Shown here in pieces: positions 58,521 through 64,000 of a DNA stretch of 64,000 nucleotides. Positions within the stretch are counted from its first letter, which is position 1; each line of letters opens with the position of its first letter. Source of the DNA: Albimonas pacifica (GTDB lineage: Bacteria > Pseudomonadota > Alphaproteobacteria > Rhodobacterales > Rhodobacteraceae); assembly GCF_900113695.1 (NCBI RefSeq), contig NZ_FOQH01000004.1, positions 496,001-560,000 of the forward strand, given 5' to 3'. The notes under the pieces are model-generated. The model saw only the letters and a program-made list of their open reading frames with translations, ran no database searches and was not told the origin of the DNA. Both the position numbers and the translations under genes were made by a program.

Positions 58521-58913
58521 TCAGCCCGGGACGCGGGCGACGACCTTGATCTCGAAGTCGAAACCGGCGAGCCAGGTCACGCCGATCGCCGTCCAGTTGG
58601 GAAACGGCGCCTCGGGGAAGTGCCGATCCTTGGCCGCGAGGAACGTCTCGAACTGAGTTTCGGGGTCGGTGTGGAACGAGGTCACGTCGACGACGTCGTC
58701 GAGGCTGCAGCCTCCCGCCTCGAGCACGGCCTTCAGGTTGGCGAAGGCCTGCTCGACCTGGTCCGTGTAGTCGGGCTCGGGCGACCCGTCCTCGCGGCTG
58801 CCGACCTGCCCGGAGACGAACAGGAGGTCGCCGGACCGGATCGCGGCGGAGTAGCGGTGCTTCTCGTAGACCGCGGTGCGGGCCGCGGGGAAGATGGCCT
58901 GGTTGGCGCTCAT
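58521..58913 (-). CDS. RidA family protein
   Basis: 130-residue YjgF/YER057c/UK114 protein. RidA proteins hydrolyse reactive enamine/imine intermediates as trimers. It has the core GDLLFVSGQVGS, DQVEQAFANLKAVLEAGG and ending PNWTAIGVTWLAGFDFEIKVVAR. The usual Arg in RxAxE-type C-terminal motifs is not evident (TAIGVTWL), so it may be a divergent subgroup rather than canonical RidA. ATG 58913 is chosen over the long upstream frame because homology begins there. Confidence 0.9.
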   Translation of the reverse strand: MSANQAIFPAARTAVYEKHRYSAAIRSGDLLFVSGQVGSREDGSPEPDYTDQVEQAFANLKAVLEAGGCSLDDVVDVTSFHTDPETQFETFLAAKDRHFPEAPFPNWTAIGVTWLAGFDFEIKVVARVPG

Positions 58914-59077
58914 GGAGGCCTTCCTTTGCGTCGGTCGGCCGGTCCCGGCGTGGGGGGCTCCGGCCTCCGTGGAGGCTTCGTCGGTCGATACGGCAGCGTT
59001 CCGACCATATGGGATCGCCCTGGGCGGAACGCAAGCGTCTCGGCGAGACGGGCGCCGGGGCGTCGGCGGGAGCGCGC

Positions 59078-59968
59078 TCACACCTCGAACGTCCCCTCGA
59101 ACATCGCCGCGCACCGTCCCCCGACCGTTGCGCGGGTCGTGGACCCGTCGCGGAACGCCCGGGCGACGAGTCGGCTCGGCCGGCCCATGTCCTCGCCCTG
59201 CGAGGCGTGAACGGCGACGTCGCGTCCGGCGAGTTCGGCGATCAGTCCGGCCACGGCGGCGGTGGCGCTGCCGGTCGCCGGATCCTCGACAAGGCGCGGC
59301 GTGAACATGCGGGCGTGGATGGCGACGGCCGCCTCGCCCGGCGCCGCGTCGTCGCGCACGTAGGCATAGACGGATCGCGCGCCATCGAGCGGCAGCAGGG
59401 CGTCGCCGGCCTGTCGGCTTGCGCGCCGAAGCGCCTCGCGCGACTGCAGTTCGACCACGAGGAAGGCGAGGCCGACCGAAGCGACCTGCGGCTGATGACG
59501 GTCGGTGCGCACGTCGGCGGCATCAAGGCCGAGAAGGCGGGCCGCAGCGCCTGCGCCTGCCGTCGCGCCCCGCGACAGCGGCTGCGGAGAAAGAAGCTCG
59601 GCCCCGCAGACCCGGTCGCCGTCTTTGGCGAGCGTGATCTCGACGGGGCCGGCCAGCTCCTCGAACACGAAGCGGCCGGGAACCTCCGCCCCCGCGGCCG
59701 CCATCGAGCGCGCGAGGAGGAACGCGGTCCCGATGTTGGGATGCCCCGCGAACGGGATTTCGCGGTCGGGGGTGAAGATGCGCAGCCGGGCGGTGTTGCG
59801 GGCGTCCGCCGGCGGGAGCAGGAACGTGCTTTCGATATAGTTGAACTCGACCGCCAGGGCCTGCATCTCGTCGGTGCTCAGTCCCTCGGCGTCGAAGACC
59901 GTCGCGACCGGGTTCCCTCCGAGCGGCGCGTCGGTGAAGACATCGGCGGTGGCGTAACGTCGGATCAT
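59078..59968 (-). CDS. PhzF family isomerase/epimerase
   Basis: 296 residues with the diaminopimelate-epimerase-like fold. The start is RYATADVFTDAPLGGNPVA, the catalytic Glu46 is in NYIESTF, and the other blocks are EIPFAGHPNIGTAFLL and EDPATGSATAA. Members isomerise small metabolites, as PhzF does in phenazine biosynthesis; no phenazine genes are nearby, so the substrate is unknown. It lies 84 bp downstream of an MFS exporter on the same strand and is likely cotranscribed with it. Confidence 0.94.
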   Translation of the reverse strand: MIRRYATADVFTDAPLGGNPVATVFDAEGLSTDEMQALAVEFNYIESTFLLPPADARNTARLRIFTPDREIPFAGHPNIGTAFLLARSMAAAGAEVPGRFVFEELAGPVEITLAKDGDRVCGAELLSPQPLSRGATAGAGAAARLLGLDAADVRTDRHQPQVASVGLAFLVVELQSREALRRASRQAGDALLPLDGARSVYAYVRDDAAPGEAAVAIHARMFTPRLVEDPATGSATAAVAGLIAELAGRDVAVHASQGEDMGRPSRLVARAFRDGSTTRATVGGRCAAMFEGTFEV

Positions 59969-60052
59969 CGGGGTCTCCTTCCGATGGGCGGCGCGCCGCG
60001 GCGGCGCGGCGGGATCTGCCGGGCGGCGCGCTGCGAAAGCCGGGAACGACGC

Positions 60053-61234
60053 TCAGGCATTGCCGGCGACCGGCGCGGGCGACGGCGCGCGCGGCCCGAG
60101 GAGCCCGCAGGCGAGCGCGAGCCCGAGCGCCGCGAAGGACAGGACCGCGCCCGCCCAGTTCGGCGCGGCGAAACCGTAGCCCTGCGCGATGACCGCGCCG
60201 CCCAACCCCGCGCCGATCGCATTGCCGAGGTTGAACAGCCCGATGTTGACGGAAGCCGCGAGGTTCGGGGCGCCGGCGGCCCTGGCGCTGTCGGTCACCA
60301 GCTTCTGGATCGGCGCGACGGTGGCGAAGCCGAAGGCGGACATCAGGAAGATCGCGATCGCCGAGGCGATCTGGCTCTCGGCAAGCGCGTAGAAGGCCAG
60401 GAGCACGATCCCCTGCGCGCTCAGCGTCACGTAGAGCAGCGGCATCAGCGCCCTGTCCGCGAACCGCCCGCCGAGCACGTTGCCGACGAAGAGGCCCAGG
60501 CCGAAGAGGGACAGGAGCCACGTCACCGCGCCCTCGTCGAAGCCGGCGACCTCGGTCGCCATCGGCGCGACATAGGTGATGGAGGTGAAGAAGGCGGCCG
60601 GGCCGAGGATGGTGATCCCCATCGCGAGAAGGCAGCGCAGGTCGGCGAAGGCCGCGAGCTCCTCGCCCAGCCGCGGCGGGACCTGCCGCTTCGTGCGGGG
60701 CACCCAGGCGACCACGCCGACGATGGCGACGACCCCGACCGCGGCGATCGCCGCGAAGGTCGCGCGCCACGACGCCGTCTGCGCGAGCCAGGTCCCGGCC
60801 GGTATCCCGATCAGCGTCGCGACGGTGAGGCCCATGAACATGAAGGCGATGGCGCTGGTTCGGCGCTGCGGCGCGACGAGGTCCGCCGCCATCAGCGACC
60901 CTATGCCGAAGAAGGCGCCGTGCGTCAGCGAGGTGATCACCCGTCCGGCGATCGCGACGGCGTAGGTCGGCGCGATCGCCGTGACGATGTTGCCGACGAT
61001 GAAGAGCACGAGCAGACCCGTCAGCATCGTCTTGCGGGGAAGCCGCGCCCCCAGGATGATGGTGATCGGCGCGCCGACGAAGACGCCGAGCGCATAGCTC
61101 GTCGCCATGTGCCCGGCGACGGGTATCGTGATGTCGAAGGTCTCGGCGACCTCGGGAAGCAGACCCGAGACGACGAATTCGGTGGTTCCGATTCCGAACG
61201 CTGCGATGGCGAGCGCCCACAGGGCGAGAGGCAT
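60053..61234 (-). CDS. MFS transporter, DHA1 (drug:H+ antiporter) family
   Basis: 393-residue, 12-helix exporter. DHA1 features are FGIGTTEFVVSGLLPEVA in helix 1, the motif A-like loop GARLPRKTML, GRVITSLTHGAFFGIGS and the motif C-like stretch GIPAGTWLAQTASW. These resemble AraJ/YdhP/chloramphenicol-efflux type proteins. ATG 61234 fits the first helix; the frame stays open to 63391 only by chance. It is divergent from a LysR gene, its likely regulator, with a dyad between them. Confidence 0.94.
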   Translation of the reverse strand: MPLALWALAIAAFGIGTTEFVVSGLLPEVAETFDITIPVAGHMATSYALGVFVGAPITIILGARLPRKTMLTGLLVLFIVGNIVTAIAPTYAVAIAGRVITSLTHGAFFGIGSLMAADLVAPQRRTSAIAFMFMGLTVATLIGIPAGTWLAQTASWRATFAAIAAVGVVAIVGVVAWVPRTKRQVPPRLGEELAAFADLRCLLAMGITILGPAAFFTSITYVAPMATEVAGFDEGAVTWLLSLFGLGLFVGNVLGGRFADRALMPLLYVTLSAQGIVLLAFYALAESQIASAIAIFLMSAFGFATVAPIQKLVTDSARAAGAPNLAASVNIGLFNLGNAIGAGLGGAVIAQGYGFAAPNWAGAVLSFAALGLALACGLLGPRAPSPAPVAGNA

Positions 61235-61314
61235 GTCTGACACCTGTCTTGTTGTGCTGTGCGGGGAGCCGCCGCGCATCGGGCCGATGGGCAGGCGCGC
61301 TCCACTTGATGCTT

Positions 61315-61343
61315 TGGCACATAGGTGCTGATGTGAATTGCCA
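61315..61343. promoter_or_regulatory. Dyad TGGCA...TGCCA with inner CACAT-N8-ATGTG, candidate LysR operator
   Basis: Nested arms TGGCA/TGCCA (61315-61319, 61339-61343) and CACAT/ATGTG (61318-61322, 61331-61335) lie in the 153-bp MFS/LysR divergent region, in unusually AT-rich sequence. Confidence 0.5.
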
Positions 61344-61387
61344 GGTAGTGGGGCGTCGGGACCGACAGCTTTGCGTTGGAAGCACGA

Positions 61388-62314
61388 ATGAAGCGCGACA
61401 GGATCGACCAGACAGGCGAGATGACCGCCTTCGTCGCGGCCGCGCAGGAGGGGAGCCTGTCGGCCGCGGCGCGTCGGCTCGACCTGACGCCGTCGGCCGT
61501 CAGCCGGATCGTCCAGCGGCTGGAGGCGCGGCTCGGCGTGCAGCTCGTCGTCCGCACGACCCGCCGCTTTCGCCTGACGGCCGAGGGGGTGGCCTATGCG
61601 CGTTCGGCCCGGCGCATTCTCGCCGACATCGCGGAGGTGGAGCGTTCGGTCGCCGACCAGGGATCCCCGCGCGGACGGGTGCGGATCACGATGCCCGCGG
61701 CCTACGCCCGGCTGGTCCTGCTGCCGCTGCTGGCGGAATTCGTGACGCTTTATCCCGAGATCTCGCTCGACCTCGACGTCGGCGACGAGCTTGCCGACGT
61801 CATGGGGGGCGAGGTGGACGTCGCGATCCGGTCCGGGCCGCTCGCCGACAGTCCGCTGACCGCGCGGCGCCTGTGCGAGACCGGGCGGTCGGTGGTCGCG
61901 TCTCCGGCGTATCTCGCGCGGGTGGGCGCGCCGGCGGCGCCGGCCGACCTCGCCCGGCACAACTGTCTCGACTTCGGCTTCCGGCGCGCCGAGGCGGGAT
62001 GGCCGTTTCGCGAAGGCGAGCGCACCGTCGTCCGCCAGGTCGGCGGCACGATGACCGCCAACAGCGGCGAGACCCTCGTGCAGCTCGCGCTCGGCGGCCA
62101 CGGCATCACGCGGGTCGCCGACTTCCACGTCGCCGAGCACCTCGCGAGCGGTCGGCTGACGACCCTGCTCGACGACTTCAATCCCCGCGACCGGGAGCCG
62201 CTTCACGCCGTGTATATCGGCGGCGCGATGATGCCGGCGCGCAACCGTGCGCTTGTCGATTTCCTTGCAGAGCGGATGTCCAGGCGGCGCGCGCAAGGCG
62301 CGTTCGACGGCTGA
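61388..62314 (+). CDS. LysR-family regulator (DhcR/AaeR-like)
   Basis: 308-residue LysR regulator. The winged helix has MTAFVAAAQEGSLSAAARRL and TPSAVSRIVQRLEARLGVQLVVR. The effector domain has GRVRITMPAAYARLVLLPLLAEF and the subgroup block VDVAIRSGPLADSPL. ATG 61388 is used; an in-frame TTG at 61376 is less likely. Divergent from the MFS-PhzF genes, which it probably controls. It converges on the LLM oxidoreductase gene, 35 bp away. Confidence 0.93.
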   Translation: MKRDRIDQTGEMTAFVAAAQEGSLSAAARRLDLTPSAVSRIVQRLEARLGVQLVVRTTRRFRLTAEGVAYARSARRILADIAEVERSVADQGSPRGRVRITMPAAYARLVLLPLLAEFVTLYPEISLDLDVGDELADVMGGEVDVAIRSGPLADSPLTARRLCETGRSVVASPAYLARVGAPAAPADLARHNCLDFGFRRAEAGWPFREGERTVVRQVGGTMTANSGETLVQLALGGHGITRVADFHVAEHLASGRLTTLLDDFNPRDREPLHAVYIGGAMMPARNRALVDFLAERMSRRRAQGAFDG

Positions 62315-62349
62315 TCCCCGATGCCGCCGCCAGAGGCGCTGGGCCGCGT

Positions 62350-63321
62350 TCAAGGCGCGGCCCGCGCCGATCCGGCCCCGGCGACGCCTGCCGCAGGAGG
62401 CGCCATGGCGCCGGCACGTCGCGCCGCCTCGGCGACGCCGGCGAGCGCGTCTCGCGGGCTCATCGCCGTCGGGCGGAGGCTCGCGATGAGATGATGGACG
62501 CCGAGGTCCCGCTGCTCCTCGATGATCTCGGCCAGACCCTGGGGACCGGTGCGGTAGCCGAGTTCGACCGGCGTCGCGGGGCCGCCGTCGTCGGTAAGCT
62601 CGATCTGGATGGCGACGCCGAAGGCGCGGAAGGCATCCGGCGCGTGCCGCCCCACGGCCGACCTCCAGGTGGCGTGCCGCTCGCGCTGGCGGGCAGGTTC
62701 GCGATGATAGGTGAACCAGCCGCTGGCGTTCCGGGCGATCCAGTCGACGGTCTGTCCGCCGGACCCGATCGCGTAGAGCGGCGGCGGCGCGAAGGGCGCC
62801 GGCCGCAGCTCGAAGTCGCCCCCCGGCATCGAGAGGGCGCCCGGAGCGCGGAGCGCCGCTTCGAGCACGGCCCACCGCTCGCGGAACGTGGCTCCGCGGC
62901 GCTCGTGGCTCTCGCCGAAGGCGCCGAATTCCTGCGGCCGGTCCCCGGCGCCGAGACCCAGAAGCAGGCGATCGCCGGAGAGCGCCTGGAGCGACGCCGC
63001 GGCTTTCGCCACATGCAGCGGGTGGCGCAGCGGCAGCACCGTGGCGGCGGTGCCGAGCGCGATCCGGCGGGTCCGCGCCGCGACGGCGCCGAGGGCGACG
63101 AACGGGTCGAGATGACCGAACGTCTCCGGATACCAGGCGCCGTTGAGCGGCACGTCCCGGACCCACCAGGCGGCGAACCCGAGCGCGTCGGCCTCTGCGG
63201 CCAGGCCGACCTGTTGGGCATGGTCGATCTCCGCCCCGCCCGAGGGGCGGACGGGCGCGACGATGCCGACCGACAGGTCGCGGTCGCGGAAAGTCAGGCT
63301 GGGCGAGGCGCTTGCCGACAT
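62350..63321 (-). CDS. LLM-class flavin-dependent oxidoreductase
   Basis: 323-residue luciferase-like monooxygenase barrel. Family features are AEADALGFAAWWVRDVPLN, ARTRRIALGTAATVLPLRHPLHVAKAAASLQ and LSGDRLLLGLGAGDRP. These proteins use FMN or F420; the cofactor is not decided here, though F420 is less common in alphaproteobacteria. ATG 63321 gives the family N-terminus. It lies 47 bp after the SDR gene and is probably cotranscribed. Substrate unknown. Confidence 0.92.
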   Translation of the reverse strand: MSASASPSLTFRDRDLSVGIVAPVRPSGGAEIDHAQQVGLAAEADALGFAAWWVRDVPLNGAWYPETFGHLDPFVALGAVAARTRRIALGTAATVLPLRHPLHVAKAAASLQALSGDRLLLGLGAGDRPQEFGAFGESHERRGATFRERWAVLEAALRAPGALSMPGGDFELRPAPFAPPPLYAIGSGGQTVDWIARNASGWFTYHREPARQRERHATWRSAVGRHAPDAFRAFGVAIQIELTDDGGPATPVELGYRTGPQGLAEIIEEQRDLGVHHLIASLRPTAMSPRDALAGVAEAARRAGAMAPPAAGVAGAGSARAAP

Positions 63322-63368
63322 GGGAGAGCCGTCCTTCGTTGCGGGTCCGGGGGTCACGCCGACGGGCC

Positions 63369-64000
63369 TCAGATCTGGGCCGATCCGCCATCGACGAAGA
63401 CTTCGCCGCCGGTCATGAAGCTGCTGTCGTCCGAGGCGAGGAACAGCGCCGCCGCCGCCGTCTCTTCAGGACGCCCGACGCGCCCGAGCGGAATCTGCGC
63501 GGCGAAATCGGCGAGCAGCGCCTCCTCCTCGCCGGGCGCAGCCAGGCCCTTCAGTCCGGGCGTTTCGGTCGAGCCGGGCGAGAGCACGTTGACCCGGATG
63601 CCGGTTCCTTTCAGATCCAGCGCCCAGGACCGCGCGAAGTTGCGGACCGCCGCCTTGGTCGCGCTGTAGACGCTGAACGCGGCCGTCCCCGTCGAGCCCG
63701 TGGTCGAGCCCGTGAGGATGATGGACCCGCCGGCCTGCATCAGCGGCAGCGCCTTCTGCACCGTGAACAGCGTTCCCTTCACGTTGACCCCGAAGGTCAG
63801 GTCGAAGGTCGCTTCGTCGATGGCGCCGAGCGGCTCGATCTTTCCAAGGCCCGCGTTGGCGAAGAGCACGTCCACGCGCCCGCTCGTCTCGCGCACGGCC
63901 GCGAACAGCCGGTCGAGATCGCCCGGGCGCGACACGTCCCCCTGGATTGCGGTCACGCCGGCGCCGATCGCCTCGACCGCCCTGTCCAGCTCCTCCTGGC
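63369..64000 (-). CDS. SDR family oxidoreductase (5' end beyond window)
   Basis: About 210 residues of a classical SDR; the frame continues past base 64000, so the cofactor-binding TGxxxGIG part is missing. Visible motifs are VEAIGAGVTAIQGDVS, the NAG motif in FANAGLG, the catalytic Ser in LTGSTTGS, Tyr-Lys in YSATKAA and the ending FMTGGEVFVDGG. A GTG at 63956 could be read as a start, but in-frame SDR-like sequence (EELDRAVEAIGAG) precedes it, so it is internal. Confidence 0.92.
   Translation of the reverse strand, partial: QEELDRAVEAIGAGVTAIQGDVSRPGDLDRLFAAVRETSGRVDVLFANAGLGKIEPLGAIDEATFDLTFGVNVKGTLFTVQKALPLMQAGGSIILTGSTTGSTGTAAFSVYSATKAAVRNFARSWALDLKGTGIRVNVLSPGSTETPGLKGLAAPGEEEALLADFAAQIPLGRVGRPEETAAAALFLASDDSSFMTGGEVFVDGGSAQI

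Noticed and set aside
60053-63391. 1112-codon reading of the MFS frame as one giant protein
   Set aside because: Only the part from 61234 down encodes the transporter. The rest is antisense to the LysR gene and out of frame with the LLM gene, with no domain.
63369-63956. Calling the last SDR a complete 195-residue gene starting at GTG 63956
   Set aside because: SDR-like sequence continues in frame upstream to the window edge, and the cofactor-binding motif is missing, so the gene is cut by the edge rather than short.

Overview
The window is 64 kb of very GC-rich bacterial chromosome (low to mid 70s % G+C by eye), almost fully coding, with tightly packed operons and many 4-bp ATGA stop/start overlaps. 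Gene content points to an alphaproteobacterium, most likely Rhodobacterales/Paracoccaceae-like. The signs are a two-gene B12-dependent methionine synthase with a divergent MetR-type regulator, FixJ-type response regulators, several TRAP transporters (DctPQM and TAXI types), Tat-exported binding proteins and cobalamin riboswitches. The taxonomic placement is inference. No tRNA, rRNA, CRISPR array or intact insertion sequence was seen.

Layout. 1-7 kb: an RND efflux pump (permease cut by the left edge, plus its adaptor), then two alpha/beta hydrolases and a metallo-beta-lactamase-fold hydrolase. 7-10 kb: a FixJ-like regulator, a stand-alone receiver and a PAS histidine kinase in one operon. 10-14 kb: rarA, a TetR regulator, an exported AhpD-like protein and a homocysteine S-methyltransferase. 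14-25 kb is a vitamin B12/methionine block. A cobalamin riboswitch leads btuB-btuF-btuC-btuD, next to a split methionine synthase and metR. A second cobalamin riboswitch stands before a small protein of unknown function. About 740 bp with no recognisable gene follows.

26-53 kb is a large catabolic block. Its first part holds a flavoprotein, a thiamine-diphosphate enzyme, a cupin and an IclR regulator, then a LysR regulator with a branched-chain-type ABC importer, an aldehyde dehydrogenase and an SDR. In that importer LivM, LivG and LivF are fused in one 847-residue polypeptide. The second part carries the gallate/protocatechuate 4,5-cleavage lower pathway: GalB hydratase, GalC/LigK aldolase, GalD tautomerase and LigI lactonase. 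A two-domain VOC extradiol dioxygenase and a DoxX protein are embedded in it. Two TRAP systems and three LysR regulators accompany it, one with two DNA-binding domains. LigI opens 2-pyrone-4,6-dicarboxylate, GalD and GalB carry 4-oxalomesaconate to 4-carboxy-4-hydroxy-2-oxoadipate, and GalC cleaves that to pyruvate and oxaloacetate. No LigAB-type ring-cleavage enzyme is visible, so the VOC protein is the local candidate for ring opening.

54-55.5 kb is non-coding and contains a decayed IS21-family istA on the minus strand. 55.5-64 kb is an accessory region: RidA, a prolyl oligopeptidase translationally coupled to a class A beta-lactamase with an RTG instead of KTG motif, a PhzF isomerase, an MFS exporter with a divergent LysR regulator, a luciferase-like monooxygenase and an SDR cut by the right edge.
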